64,000 bases of DNA. It comes from Crocodylus rhombifer (lineage: Eukaryota; Chordata; Crocodylia; Crocodylidae). Position numbers and translations under genes: made by a program. Below the pieces are notes generated by a model, which was given only the letters and a program-made list of their open reading frames with translations, did not search any database and had not been told where the DNA came from. This document shows, piece by piece, positions 35,190-48,944 of this stretch (positions are counted from its first letter, which is position 1; each line of letters opens with the position of its first letter). The stretch lies in assembly GCA_038503035.1 (NCBI GenBank), contig JAVSML010024014.1, forward strand, positions 33,501 to 97,500, read 5' to 3'.

Positions 35190-37602
35190 GTGTAAACAAA
35201 GTAGGTTAATCAAATGATTTTGAATAACTTATAAACTCATAAAATGGCAGTCTGTTTGTAAATAATTCATCAGCAAGGAAGGAAGGATAACCGGTTGTAA
35301 ATATTTTGCCCATATCTAGTGTTTTACATAGAGTGTATAGTTTGCATATGTCAGATATTTGTTGTGGAATTGAATGGTTTTTTTTATTATGTAACTGAAA
35401 GTGTTCAGTATGAGCATACATCCTAAATTGTTCCATGAAACATTTGACATTCCCTAGGGTAATGCCTATTTACTCTATGTTGTAAGTCTATATGTGGATA
35501 GAAAGTTGTTATTATTATTGGCTCCTTTGCTGGTCTTGTATAATTTTTTTTCCTGTTAATTAGGACATGTAATGAAATGTTTTAATTTAAAGCAATTATA
35601 TGTCATTAAATTTCAGAGTTTAAAAGTTTTATTTTTGAGCAGAAAATTATATTATGTAGAGGAAAACAAATTAGGCAGTAACAAGTGAAAAAAAATGTGA
35701 ATATCTGTAAATGTTTCCCTCTGGATGCTTTTCTTTTCTTTAACTGTGTTCCTGAAGTTCCCATTCGCATTGGGGTTACAGTACCAATCCACTTTTCTTC
35801 TGCCTGTGGACAAATCAATAGCAAATCACTTATTACTCACTGAGTACATAGGAAACAAATCTGTAGAAGTCTAGATCAAAGAATGTGCTTGTGGCCTCCC
35901 AAACTGAAGCTTACGACCTATAAATCATCACTACCTGTAGTCTGTGAAGAATTCTGAAATGACTGATGTGTAGAGTTCAGTGTAAAGATTTCACTGAACT
36001 GTTTCTCGTCCATCCCACCAGCCTTTTGTCTTTACCTAGTGAGCCCTCTTTCTCCCTCTCCATCCAATCTGACAGAAGCTGATTCAAACAAGTGTGGAGT
36101 ATTCACACTGTTTTTTACCCCTTAACCTTACTCTGCTCTCAGAGGCCTGTTTCACAGCATCCTTTAGCTGTCAGATCTAGCTCTTAGGGATTTGTCACTG
36201 TCAATCTATTATCACTTGTCCCAGGCTATTGTAGAATGATACAAAATCCCCACATCCCATCCACTCTCCAAATGCCTGAAGCCCATTGATCAAAAATAAA
36301 TAAATGATCACAACACTTAGAATCCCAAACTCAACTAAGTGTAAACTAAAAACATGAAAATTCAGAATAAGTTCATCCTCAATTATGCTTTGCTTCATTC
36401 TGCATTTTTTTCAAAGGTCCATGAAACACAGATATCCTAAGTAATTACAAGTGTCTTGTTCCATCTGGAAATAATGGATTTTTTTTTATTCCATTGCTGG
36501 AAAAAAGGGGAAAAATCATTTTGAGTCAAAATGACACTTTTGTCTCAGGGTTATTTAGACCTTTTTCATTTAGGTCCGTTTTGAAATGGAAAATAGTGTT
36601 TCAACACAAAAAGTTGAATCATTTTATTTTGAAACTGTCAGTATAGTTGAAATATACTATTTTGTTTTGGAAATGTAAAAAATGAAAAGCTTTCCAATTG
36701 TTTTCCTCCTTTTTGGGCTATAACTGTTTGGAGATTCATTTTCTAGAGAGTTTTCTATTCATCAAAAAAAAAAAAATTCCATATAATCTATAGATAGAGA
36801 TTACCTAAATAGTTCTTTGTTATTAAATTGTATTATGGTACCCCAGAAATTTGTCCCACACCTTCTGTGCCCCAGAGGAGGGGATTCACTGTGATACCTA
36901 CTCTGAGAAGACTTTTCCTTTTCAGGGACTTCTGTAGCCTCGGCTGTATCCTCCTTACACTGTCAGAAACCCAAAAGTGAATCTGGCAAGGACTTTACAT
37001 GCAACTGAAGTAATCTCTGATGTCTTTGTTCTTTATATTGCTTTTTAATTTGTCACGTCAGCAGCAAGTGTTGCCAGTTGGAAGCAAGCTGATACTATGT
37101 GATGGGTTCTGAGAACTGGTATAGATTTTTGGCTTTTGATGCATCATACACTGCTTCTCAAAGATATTTTAAAATGAAGGTTCCTCAGTATCTTTCATTT
37201 CTGGTCAAAGGGACCCAACCTTTTTTTTTTCTCCCCCAGTCTGACAATAATCTTCCTGAAGCGAGGTGACAGTAATAGAAATAAATGAATGAAAAGGACC
37301 TGGAACCAGGAAAAGCCTGAGTCTTAAGATGAAATGTGTAGTAATTAGATGTAATATCTAAGAGAGATGATATCAGTAAAACTATGAATGACACTGGTTT
37401 TTAATTAGCACTGATATTTTACTTAGACTTACCAGGAGAGTCTGGTGTCCTCTGCATATGCTATAATATGTGATTAGATATTGTCACTGTTCCTCACTTG
37501 ATACATCACTTCCAATGTAGACCTAACCAACCATTTAGTGATGTGAAAAAAAGGTGTTGTAAATTCACTATAGAAGATGAATGAAATACAAATTCAGAAG
37601 TG

Positions 37603-37637
37603 ATCTATCTATCTATCTATCTGTCTATCTATATCTG
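37603..37637. repeat. (CTAT)n microsatellite
   Basis: CTAT units with one CTGT interruption. Confidence 0.95.
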
Positions 37638-39599
37638 TTTGGAAATTACATTCTGTAAGTACTTTTCAGTCACAGAGGCATAACAACACAGCGAGGTGCT
37701 TGAGGCAACTGTGATGCGTGGGCAGTGTTGAATTCCGGCTGCTGCCGTGTCCTGTTGTATGACTGTGGCAGCAGGGTTTTTTCTGCCTCCTCCACCCCTC
37801 CAAAGTCACTGCATGTGGTGATGGCTTCAATCACCCCACCCTTTTTACCCTACTGTTCTATAGCATAACTATACATGTGCCAAATCAGGTTTTTTCTTCT
37901 GAGTTCAAGTTCTCTTACATGTTTTTGGTGTTTAAATATTTTCATATATTAGTTGGAATGGTATAAAAGGACAATGAAAAGAGAAATGGAGAATTTTAAA
38001 CTGTGTATTCGGAGATAAAACATGAAATTGAATAGACAAGCAGTGACGGTGAGAAAAATCAAGCTTTATAAAATAGAGTTTATAAGCATACATTTTCCCA
38101 AATGAGTGGCGTACAAGTGTAAGTGTAAATGTGTATGTATGTATACAATATGCATAAAAAGTTTCAATTCATACAATTTGTTTTGTTTGCTCTGATCATT
38201 TTGTAAACATATATTATTAGGCATTTGCAACTGCTTATGCCTATATTTTAAAATCAGGCCCCTATTTTTCCCCCTGTTCTGTGCATTGTTAATTTGTATC
38301 ATATTTGTAACACACTCCAATTTAATTATATATTGAACTGGATTATCTTTGAAGAAAGCCTTTTTCTGATTGCACTGAAGTACCAAAGACACTGCCTGAC
38401 GATTCTAAGAAAATGGAACTTTTTAGATTTTGACCATGGAGTGTAATATTTTTTTTTACAGTAATGTCCAGATTTTTGTTGTTGTGTGTTAGGAGTTTCA
38501 TAGTTAGAGCACTTCTGTTGCAAAAAGAGTTTAAATATAGCAACATATTGAGCAAATGTTTTGGTCTATATACTTTTTAATTATATTAATTTCTTTCATA
38601 TGTTGGAATCTTCAGCAATTAAATAATGCTGTTTTGAATTACTATTAAGTGATTTCAACATTCCTAATGCATTTTGGCTTATCTCATTAGAAAAATAATA
38701 CATACAACAGATGAGCTATAACTTAGCTCTATATACTACACTGCTTTAAAGTGTCCTTGGGCCATAGGTTGACATTGATCAATGCATAGAAGTCCCATTA
38801 AAACCCAAGTTAGCTTTGTGCAAAAAGTAAATGAAGAATATTGTCCTTCAGTTTTAAGTTTCTCAGTCCCTAATCTTCTCTAGCTTGAAGTTTTTGTCTA
38901 ACACTTCCACTGTTACCTATGTATTTGAAAAGGTACCCAACTGAGGTCCCTGTTTACTATATATTACTTTTGTTTAAAAACATTAAAATAAAGAATCCAT
39001 CTAATAGCTTGGGCATTTGTTATCCATTAGAATATCATGTTATAAAAATTATATAATTTAAATAAATACTGCAGGTAAGTTCTGATATGAAACATAGGCC
39101 CAATAGGTTTAGCAATATTTCTACTACTGTTTCCTTTAAACCTATTTCCTCGATAATCAGTGATAGGTAGAAATGTGTAATACTTGACAGCTTCAATTAA
39201 ATGTTGAGATTTTTGTCTGAAGCTTGTTTAAATTATTGTGGTTTGGAATCAAAATGGTATTCTCTCAGCATTTGAGATTTGTCATAATTTCTAGTAGGTT
39301 TGAAATGTTCAAGAATTTTGTTTCCTATGATATTTCCTTTCTCCCCACCCCAAGCTTAAGCAATTAATGAAGAGGGTTGCAAAAAAACCAACAGAAAGTA
39401 AACCAAGTTTTATTTTGTTTGGGGTTTTTTTATTCTGGTTTCTTTAGAATGTTATGTTTCTCATATTCACTTCAAGAAAATACTAAAATTTGTTACCACT
39501 TGAAGAAGAGGCATAAGTTAAGTACAGATATTCAAAAAGCATGAGGTGGAATTGATCAGACTTATGTGGGTTTCTCTAAGCTATGAGAATAGTTTGGGA

Positions 39600-40260
39600 G
39601 TGAACAGAACTCAGGTTTTCTCACAGGGGAGGGGACACAGGGATGCCTGCACTGGCCAGGCCAGCAGGCTGGGGGTGCTCCCACATGCCTCCCAGTGAGC
39701 TGGACACTAATGAAGGCAGCCAAATGTAGCTGATCAGTAGGACACACCTGATTGGCTGCTGGGCAGGTTCCTCCAACCCTTCACTGTCAGCTGCAGAGGC
39801 AGTGGGGAGGGAAGGGGGGAAACAGAGGCCCCCACCCCCGACCAAGCCAGAACCACTGTGGGGGTGCACTGTGGGAACTTTCTCCCTTCCCCTGCTGACT
39901 GCCCCAGCATGGCTTCTCTAGCCCTGCCCTCCTGCCAGGTGTTCATGGCAGGGGCAGGAAGGGCAAAGTGGAGGCCCCTGCCACCACCTGGGCCCTTGTC
40001 CTGGGCCCCCTGACAAAGCTAGAGCCTCTTGGTGGGGGGCGGGGAGGCAAACGGCAGGGTTTTTCTCTCCTCTTCCTCTGAGCTCTCCAGTGCAGCTTCT
40101 CTGCCCAGCCCTGCCTGCAACAGCTGAGTCACGGGGCCGGCCCAGCCAGAGAAGTATGGGCCAAGGCTAGCCCATACACTCTGCAAGGGAGGTTTAGCAG
40201 GGAAGCAGCAAAGCATTCTGGGATACTGGGGGACTGTGGCTTATCTTGAGTCAGAAGTTC
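39600..40260. other. GC-rich block, unclassified repeat-like
   Basis: G- and C-rich sequence with GGGGTGCTCCCAC- and GGCCGGCCCAG-type strings abruptly replaces AT-rich DNA. It gives several overlapping minus-strand frames (60-82 codons) but no domain. It is probably an old repeat, but its ends were not identified. Confidence 0.35.
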
Positions 40261-40311
40261 AGTAGACTGGTCTAACCTAAACCTCTAAAATGTGATGTTA
40301 CAGACATCCAG

Positions 40312-41363
40312 TAGGCCTGTGTGAAGTGGCTAGTATTCGCTTCAGATTTGGATTCAGCTGATTCGGGGGACAGTGATTTGATTTGGTGATTCAAATCACT
40401 ATCCTGAATTGATTCCAAATCTGCCAAATCTCTGAATCTCTGAATCACACAGGCCCATCCCCTGCCTGCTCTCCCAGCCCTGGAAACACCTGCCCTGCCT
40501 GCCACAGCTCCTGGATCTTTGAAAAAGAAAGCCCCGACTCACCAGGTGCTGCTGAGTGGGGGGCAATCCCTGCTACCCCCCAATGCCCCACAGTGCATAA
40601 GGGGCTCTGCATGAGCCCCCAGCCCCCCCCATACACTGTCCCAGCCCCACCATGGCTGCCTAGCCCACCCCAGCTCCAGCCCTTTAAGAAAAAAACCCAC
40701 AAACTTGCCAGTTCCTGCCCAGTGGGGGCAATCCCTGCTGCCACCACTGCTCCACACCGCATGGGGGGAGGCTCTTCCACAAGTTCCCTGAGGCCCCAAG
40801 GCCACTGCAGGAGCTGGTGAGTCCAGGGAGGGCTTATGGGTTTTTTTTTCTTAAAGTGTTGGAGCTGAGGTGGATGGGGCAGCCATGGAGAGCTGGGGCA
40901 TCAGGGAGCATTGGAGGGCTTATGGCAGAGCCCTCATACAGTATGATGGAGTGGGGGGCAGCAGGGATCACCCCCCCTGTTGGGCAGTGCCTGCTGAGTG
41001 GGGGCTTTTTTTAAAGCACTGGGAGCTGGGGTGGGTGGGGCAGCCATGGGCGACCTGTGGGAGCAGGCAGAGGCTGGGGCTGGGGCTGGCAGAGGTCCCC
41101 CCATGGTCCCCTCCCCTCTCCTTCAGCCCCCCCTTCCCCACACCCTACTTACCAGCATGGAGCTCCAGCTCCCTGCTGCAGTTGGTGGGGACTGCCCAAA
41201 TTATCGAAGCTCTCTGAATCTTTTTCAAAGATTCAGAGAGCTTTGAATTGATTTGGACCTTTTTATTGGTCCCCTGATTGGATTCAGATTTAGAGATTTG
41301 GCCACTGAATTGGACCGAATCTCTTCTGAATTGAATCAGCACCTGAAGCTTCGCACAGCCCTA
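40312..41363. mobile_element. Foldback hAT-like element, 1.05 kb
   Basis: The left end is TAGGCCTGTGTGAAG and the complemented right end is TAGGGCTGTGCGAAG. Flanking 8-mers ACATCCAG and CTATCTAG match at 5/8, weakly supporting an 8-bp target duplication. Outer arms are built of GATTCAGA/TCTGAATC-type motifs. The GC-rich core contains CAGCTCCAGCCCTTTAAGAA (about 40670) facing TTCTTAAAGTGTTGGAGCTG (about 40850), then a further copy of the second arm (TTTTTAAAGCACTGGGAGCTG, near 41010). The short frames here are artefacts. A related fragment lies at about 16308-16565. Confidence 0.7.
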
Positions 41364-42409
41364 CTATCTAGGTCTGGGTTCCACCATTTTAAAATCCATC
41401 TGTGTGCACTGGACTTCTATTCTGTTACAGGTTTAGACCAGCTTCTGATTACTTATACCAGTTTATGTGTAATTTCTGTACCTAGTCATAAGCAACTAGG
41501 TTGTTTGCCTGTAGTCTTGCTGATAGAAAATTCTGTTTTCTTGTTTTATACCTAATTAGAGGTATCCATTCAGAAGAACATTGCACATACTATCCTACTC
41601 GCCTGTCCACCATCATTTCCTTTGAATACCCTAATACCTTTGTCCCACTTCACTGCATTTGACTTAAGAATGAGCAAATTTTCTGTTAATATATTGCTGT
41701 GTGTAACTTGTCTAATCAAGGCTTACAAGGAATCAACCCCTTTTAAACTTATCTGCAAAAAATTTGCATGAAGAAAGAAATATATACCTGGTTAATGGCA
41801 AACAGATGATTCCATTAGAGACTAATAAGATTATTTACACTCCACTTCCTCTGTAAGCCACACATTCACCATGCAAGTATGCATTAGTATAAGTAAGGGC
41901 AATACTGAAGATCTGAGAGCAGCCTCTTCTATGTTACGATAACATTTTACCACATATTGTTTTAAAGACACAAACAGTTGTTTCTCCTGTATATAACTAT
42001 GTGAAAAGAAAATATATGCGGAAAATTAATGAGCTGATTATCCTTCAAAACTGGAGAGTACTTCAGCTATATGACCCATCCACAAGCCTAGAATGTGAGG
42101 TGAACAGTCTTAATTGTGTACCGTAGGCTTAGAATTAAACCCTCAGATTTCTAGAAGAAATTCAGATGTGGATCCTGACCATAGCAAACACTTCTAGCCA
42201 TTCAGAGCTGGAAATTGAGACAATCACATGTGGACCTCTTCAATTATTTGGTATTTATGAATGATTCAGAGTCAAAGGACTGTGATAGAGGTTGGTTTTA
42301 TTCAGTGTCTGAGTGCTAACCCCTCCCCCCCCTTAGTGCTATATAGCCAGAGTCTCTGCATAGCTTAACAGATGTTTCTAAATGGCTTTTGACAGCATTT
42401 CTAAGAGTA
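41364..42409. other. AT-rich sequence, no feature seen
   Basis: No repeat or gene recognised. Confidence 0.5.
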
Positions 42410-42890
42410 CATACAGGTATTACATTTAGGTTGATCTAGCCAAAGTTAAATTGACCTAAATCCCTAATCATACAGGCATGCCAAGGATTTAAATTGAGCA
42501 AAAAATGGCGTACATGATCCAAGTAGGTTAACCCAATCTTGAATGCCTGTGTGCATTAGTAAGACAGCCTTAGGGCTGGGAAAGTCTAGTTGCTCATCTC
42601 AGCTCTGTGACTGTGCTATTCTTACCCCCCTGACCCTGGCTGGATTATTTTTAAGTCTCCTGACCCCACCCCCATGGACCTGCCAACCCCCCACTCCACC
42701 ATTCCCCCTCTCTCCTGATGTGGACCTATCAGCCCCCACCCAATCCTACCTGTCCCTCCCACCACCCCAAGCTACTTACATTGAGATCCCTGTGTGGCTC
42801 CTGGGGACAGTGAATGGCTGCACTTGCTGTTCTTGGTCTACGTTCACACAGTTTAAAGCAAGCCATGTGAACATAGACTAGGTTTAGTGA
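42410..42890. mobile_element. Interspersed repeat, second copy of the 26465-27000 family
   Basis: Starts near GAGTACATACAGGTATTAC, has AGGTTGATCTAG and AAATTGACCTAAAT segments, then the C-rich core with CCCATGGACCTGCCA, and closes near GTGAACATAGACTAGG. The order matches the copy at 26.5 kb. Confidence 0.55.
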
Positions 42891-45800
42891 AAAACTGTAC
42901 ACACCCTTGGAGGTACAGTTCCCTAAATTTACCTTTTCCAGACAAACATAATAAAAACAATTAATCAAACATAGGATTTTAAACATTTTTAAAATCATGG
43001 AACTATTCCTATGAGGAAAAGAAACATTATTTTTAAAAACTTGTGGGGAAGGTAATTCTATGACTATTTTTGTAAAAGTGTCCTAGGAACAGAAAATAAC
43101 TCCTTTTGGAAAAAGAGGATATGGGGAGATGTTTGGAGGTAAAATGTAAGTGTGGGGTCTTCTTCATGAAAAGTAACTGGACAAACAGAATAAGCAAAAT
43201 AGAAAGGAATGACAACTTTTATGGCACAGCTTACTTTGAAATTACATAGTTATCTGAGTGGACAGGAATAGACGCACATTCATGTGCAGTTGATAAACTC
43301 TGTGAATGCTGAATAAGAAATCTGAGACCTTCATTTGTTACCTTTATTCTTCAAGAAACTTTAAGACAGTTTTTCCCTAAGTGAGCTGAGTGGACTACGA
43401 AGTATTTGCCATAGTACAGACCAGGCTGCTTAAGAAGGTGCAAAATGATGATGGTTGCATACTAATATTAGCAGGCTTTATAAACCAACAGACAATGGCA
43501 AAACAATGCCCTACCACTGGAAACTGAAGTCAGCAAAGTTAAAACTAGAATAAGAGAGACTTTAACAATAATAGGTATGAACTATTATAAAAACCACTTA
43601 AGCTAAATTTGCTATCACTTGCAGCCTAAACTGAGATTGAATATCTACTGTGTCATCTTGTTGGGGTTATTCTAAAAATAACTAGGAAACATTTTATAGC
43701 TGGGGTTATGCAGGAGGCCAGAGTGCATGGGTCTCTTCTGACTTTGATGTCTATATTTCTAACTCATGCCAAGACTGTGGTGGATACAACTAGTTTGAAT
43801 TCTGGCTACCAGTGGGTAAATACAGGGAACATTGAAACTGTTAGGAATGTGAGGCTATATCACAATGATCTAAAAGATAATCTAAAACCAGAGATCCCAG
43901 AAGATTCTGCCAGGCCCAACAGCCAAGTACCATTGAATACTTACTTCCTTGAGTACTTTCCAACATGGAGGGTAGAAGTTTGTGTTGTAAAAAGGCTGAC
44001 AATAAGAGAATTTCTTTTTCCTAAACTGATCTGAAAGAATTCTTGGCCATCCAAAAAAAAGGGTTCAGGAATTCTGGAAGAATTAGAAGCTTGAGTGGAC
44101 CAACACTAGCAGACATATATCCACGCCTTAAAGCGGGGAGAGAGGGAGAGGAGTTAACATAATACGGATGTATCGCTGTCATTCTCCCCAGTTGGTATTA
44201 TGGGAGCTCTCCATTTTGTTTCAAATTACATTAACCATTTCATAAAATTCATTAATACCATAGGTTCTTAAGTGCCTAGAGTTCAGGACCTGAGGATTTT
44301 AGAAGAATACAATAGGAGCTAGTTTGACGGCAACCTAAGATTCAGTTTTAGCCGGTATTTAAATATCCAAGAGTTCCCTGTTTATGGCCTTTTTTGAGAA
44401 GAAAAACAGAATGTACTACAATTCACTGTGAAAACTTTGTAATTATAAAAAATGTGTTTGGTTTTGTGTGTTCTTTTTTTGCAGAAAAAAAATCAAATGC
44501 ATGAGAATGTTTTTCATAATTATTTCTGCTTCTGTAATAGTTTAACTAATACTGAAATATGTCTTTACATGTCTCTTGGCTTAGGATATCACTAGAAAAG
44601 CTATTTAACTTTGTATAACTTCTAAAACTATCTCAACATTTATTTACTTTTTGCAGAAATAAATTAGGTGTTAGAATGAGCTTTATGAGTATAGAATGTG
44701 TTAATTTAATTATGCAACAATACATGTGAACACAGAACTAAAAAAATACTGATGCAGATCATGGTGATCAGTGAAGGTGGGGAACCAATGCAATGTTTTA
44801 TGTAAACTTTCTATATCTAGAACTCAGATAATTTTTGCTGAGTTGGCATTTAAAATAAAACTTTTGTCCTGTGGTGTAATCTTGTGATTAGAGTCACTGC
44901 AGATGCTGATCTTGGAGCAGTCATGGAGCCAGACTGCATCCATTTAGAAATGAGCACTTGATGTCTTTTCAGCTAGATGTAGTTTGGAGACGATATTACC
45001 CCTCCACCTCTTCCCAAAATGAACCTTGTTTTATGCTTCTACTGTATATGTTAACACTAAAAGTATAGAGAAGGTGTCTTTTTTATATACCGACATCAGT
45101 GTAAGTCATGTAAATATATTAATGAAAATACTGGATTAGCCCCAACATTATTTTATATCAGTTGTATCAGTTAATCCCACTATGTAATTTTACATTAGTT
45201 CCATGCAGACTCAGAAGAAATGTGCTTCATTCATCTCAAATATATGGTCTGCTTTTGTCCAGTTAAAAATTACAGGTTATATATATCTTAATATAGCTTT
45301 TTACTAATCCTTTTATGTTTTTTAAAAAATTTTATGTAACTCTTCACTGTTTTGTCAGCCTTCCCTATTTAGCAAAGCACCTATGCACACGCTCTGTTTA
45401 AAGTGTGTGTGCATGTATATTAATCCCATTGATGTCCGTTATATTGAATCATTTTAAGTATGTGTCAGTGTTTTCCATTTAGAGGCATGGATTTAAGCAT
45501 TTGCTTAAATACATTCCTGAATTGGAGTGTGCAGGAAGACTTTTACAGTTCAGAGTGATCACAAGGAATGTCTTTCAAAGTAGAAAGCAGCATGTTCATT
45601 TTTTTCCTGAAGTCTTTAAAATACATTATAAAGTAATAAACTGTAGAGCCAGGCTCCCAAAATAACAACATTTTAGCCACAAACATAACTGTACCATCAG
45701 CTCAAAACTAACCATCAGTCCCAGCAGGGACTCAGATAACAGACATGGTTGTATTATCCTGCAATTCCCAGATCCATCTGTTAAAAGAAGTTCTTCTTGA

Positions 45801-45982
45801 AAACAAACACTCTCTTTTTAACTATTTTTTCCTTTGGAATAATCTAATTCAGGGGGATCGGTTTATTTGCATAGGTTTTGCAGACACTTTATTGCCATAC
45901 ACATTTTTGTAAGTGTTGAAAGGATCTTTTTTATTCTCCTTTCTTTAAATTTTCTTCCATTATCTGAATTTGTTTCAGAATT
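42891..45982. other. AT-rich sequence, no gene confirmed
   Basis: A 108-codon plus-strand frame (43708-44034) is the only notable open frame. It has mixed composition but no recognisable domain. The remainder shows no repeat signature. Confidence 0.45.
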
Positions 45983-46110
45983 TATAGGATCATAGGGTTG
46001 GAAGGGACCTCACAAGGTCATGAAGTCATGCCTCCTACTCTAGACAGAATCATCCCTGACTAACCATTCCAGCCAAATGTCACTGAGTTTTCATAAGACC
46101 ATCCATAATT
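45983..46110 (-). mobile_element. CR1 LINE, 3'-end remnant
   Basis: GGATCATAGGGTTGGAAGGG followed by ACCTCACAAGGTCATGAAGT and CAGAATCATCCCTGAC is the complement of a CR1 3' end. Minus-strand, truncated copy. Confidence 0.85.
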
Positions 46111-46981
46111 ATGGAATCTCAGTTTTCATTCTGTGTCCTTTTTCTAGTCTTGCCATTTTTGTATAGACTGAATGACCAAAACCTGCACACTTAGTTAATG
46201 GTCCCTTTGCACAATGGGTCTGCAGTGTGACCCATTTTTAATCGAATGTAACTGTAAAAATGTTTCCATATTTATTGAGCACAGAGTTTTTTGGTGCTAA
46301 ACACATTTTAACTACTCTAATTGAAGCATATGATTAATTGATGTTTTAACTACTTCTCTTTCTTGAGCAATTATTTTATCTCTTTACGCACAAAGCAATT
46401 TTTCAATATGGTTAATACAATCAAAATATTACTAGTGTTGGAACAACTTTTTCTGGCAAAACCACACTTTTACTGCCATAGTTTATTCCAGTCCCATTGC
46501 TCCTCTAAATAAAATAAAGTGGGGAAAGGGACAGTTTCCCAGTATAACTACCTACAGTAAAGGCTTTTGCTGGCACAGTACATTCAGCAGAAGTCACAAT
46601 ACATCACACTGCTGATTAAGATTGTTATTCCCAGCAAAATCTGCATTATAGACATTAAATACCTATAAAGTGTAACCTGAATGTTTCTTTGCCAATAGAC
46701 AAATGAGAGTAGAAGTATTGGGGAAAATTTGGGTTTGTTTCATGAAAGTAATCCCCAATCTTTTGGCATTGCTTTCCTGTATCTTTTGAAACGTTTCTAA
46801 CATGTATATGTTTAAGTAGATTTCCTTGAAAATAATTACATTCCATCATAGTCCAGTGCCAGCACTGTTGTAGAGGTAAGATTATTTTGTTAGGGGTTCT
46901 GGAGATGAAATCTCTCTTCATGTGATCTTCTTTTAATTTTCTAAGTGCTTTAGAAGTAGATTCATGGTGATTAAGGTTCAG
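46111..46981. other. AT-rich sequence, no feature seen
   Basis: No repeat or gene recognised. Confidence 0.5.
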
Positions 46982-47241
46982 AGGCTGTGTCTACACTAGA
47001 CACTTACTATGCAGTAGCATTGCCAGATATGAACCGTGATGTGATGCTTACAGTGCACTAGGAATGAGCTGCTGCACAGTAGTAATGAGCTACTGAGCAG
47101 TAAGCATCACTAGGCAACTATGCCAGGATGCTACTGTGCAATAATGCTGGTTACTGCGCAATCTTTTAGTACTTGATTATGTAAGTATTAAATGACTGTG
47201 CAGTAACAACTGCACAGTGGCTGGCTTATGTAGACATGCCC
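46982..47241. mobile_element. hAT-like MITE, CTACAC-type ends
   Basis: The left end GGCTGTGTCTACACTAG faces a right end whose complement is GGGCATGTCTACATAA. The interior is dominated by ACTGTGCAGTA / TACTGCGCA and AGTAGCAT motifs, as in the 17.05-kb and 56.15-kb copies. No clean target duplication is seen. Confidence 0.65.
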
Positions 47242-47254
47242 AGAGAGGAGGAAA

Positions 47255-47636
47255 CTAAGAAATGGCATGCTTGGAGCATTCCACAGATGTATAGAGCACT
47301 TGTACATGAGTGCAGAGGCTGCTCTAACATGCTGTCCTTACAGCATGTCAGAGCAGACTCGATTAATTGAGTCTGCTGGAGTGTGGTAATCACTGTGCTC
47401 CAGCAGCCTCCTGCATCTGATGTATCAGTGTCCCTGCACTTAGAAATGGCAGTGGGGACACTTAAACTCAAGCTAATTGAAGAAGCTTTAGTTCAAGTGC
47501 CCCTACCACCATTTTTAAGCATGGGGATGCTGATCCATAAAGTGCAGCTGTGCTTTAAATAAGAGCAGCTCTTGGAGGGCTGCTTTAATTAAAGTGCTGG
47601 CCCCCATACTCTCTGGAGTAAGTGTAGAAGTGTCCA
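47255..47636. mobile_element. hAT-like element, same family as 3106-3272
   Basis: It contains ACATGCTGTCCTTACAGCATGT, a hairpin, and CAGCAGCCTCCTGCAT. It continues with an ACTTAAACTCAAGCTAATTG block and ends near GTAGAAGTGTCCATAG. The 3.1-kb remnant is a reverse-complement partial match. The left end is unclear. Confidence 0.55.
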
Positions 47637-47831
47637 TAGTTTTGAGAAAAGGAGCTGATTTTAATTTGGGTTAGTATACATCACAGGCCATATTGTGTTG
47701 AGATTAGGAGGAGAGGAGAGTTGAGGTCTAAGAGCCTGAAGGTACATTGGGCTCTATGAAAATGAGAATATGTATGAATTTGGAGTTGTGCTTGGTATGA
47801 AGAAAAATGCTGATTTAGTTAGGGAGAAGTA

Positions 47832-48171
47832 AGGCATGTCTACACAAGATGTTTACTGCAGTTGCCTAATTAGCTCCACAGTAAATGTTTTATGTCTACA
47901 CGTGCAGTGTTATTAGGATGGAGGAAACTAATTAACTCTTGTAAATGCAAGTTAACTCTTGTAAATACAAGTACTATCCTACTATGGAGTTTTTTACTCC
48001 ACAGCACCGGTCATGTAGACACTGATGAGGGTGCTTCAGTGCAGGGACTGCCTGCTGGCTAGCCCCACACTGGAACACTCTTGTGCCCGAGCCAGTCCCT
48101 CCACAGCACATTGAGTTGGGCTGGAGCAACTGAGCTGTTGTTCCACATCAACTGCATGTGTAGATGCACCT
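47832..48171. mobile_element. hAT-like element, family copy 3
   Basis: The ends are AGGCATGTCTACACA and, complemented, AGGTGCATCTACACATG. Interior order matches copies 1 and 2 (TGTTTACTGCAG, ATTAGGATGGAGGAAACTAA, ACTATCCTACTATGGAG, TGTAGACACTGATG). Flanking 8-mers GAGAAGTA and GTAATGTA agree at only 5/8. A short internal duplication (AACTCTTGTAAATGCAAG / AACTCTTGTAAATACAAG) is unique to this copy. Confidence 0.7.
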
Positions 48172-48900
48172 GTAATGTATGTTTATATTCCCAGACCAGT
48201 GGCTCTCATCTGTTCTAGACTCAAGGTACTCATTAGACTCAAGACGCCATTTGGAACATGCGTTCCTCGTTTTTTGACTACAGAACAGTAATAGAACAGT
48301 TATTCTGTTGCAAAGAACTCAGAAAGACCAAAATAGGTCAAAAAAGTTTTTGACGCTATGGATTTATATTATGAATTACATTTATGTGTTTGCACACCTA
48401 ACAGTGCGGATGTTGTGCAGCACACTTCAGCTTCCCTGAAAAGATCTCATGGCACTCTAAGGTTCCATGGCACCCTGATTTACAAATCACTGCACTATAC
48501 AATATTGTCTTCTCAGGTGGAGCAGAGTAAGTTTTGCATGGCTATGATTACAAGAACCTTCTACCCCTCCCCCCACAAAAGACAAAAAAACTTAAAACCC
48601 GCAGATGTACTGCTAATCATTTTATAAGGGGTAAATAAACTGAGCTCAGTACTGGACTACCTAACTCCTTTTGTCACCAAATCATCAAGCCTTACTATGG
48701 ATCCAGATGCCACCCCTGTCCCCTCCTCAACACACTGGACCAAACATTTGAGGTTTGCTCACGTACTCTTCTACCAATGTCATATATGCCATCATCTGCT
48801 TACAGTGCCCCTCTGCTGTCTACAGTGGACAGAGTGGGTAATCCCAACATGAAAGAATGAACGAGCACTGATCTCACACCAATTTCAGAAAGACACAAAG
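48172..48900. other. No feature seen
   Basis: Mixed-composition sequence with an 89-codon plus frame (48358-48627) lacking any recognised domain. Confidence 0.45.
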
Positions 48901-48944
48901 GACTGTGTCAAAACACTTTAACCTACCTGGACAGTTCATCAGGG

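Larger units (their letters stand above)
34871..39560. other. AT-rich, mostly unique sequence
   Basis: It contains an (ATAC)n microsatellite at 35162-35189 and a (CTAT)n microsatellite at 37603-37637. Around 36470-36760 is a patch with alternating TTTTG/CAAAA motifs (for example TCATTTTGAGTCAAAATGA) that looks like an old palindromic repeat. A GC-richer patch near 37680-37860 is unassigned. No gene recognised. Confidence 0.45.

Noticed and set aside
43708..44034. 108-codon plus-strand frame
   Set aside because: Composition is protein-like but there is no recognisable motif and no supporting splice or promoter signals. Listed only as a note within the AT-rich interval.
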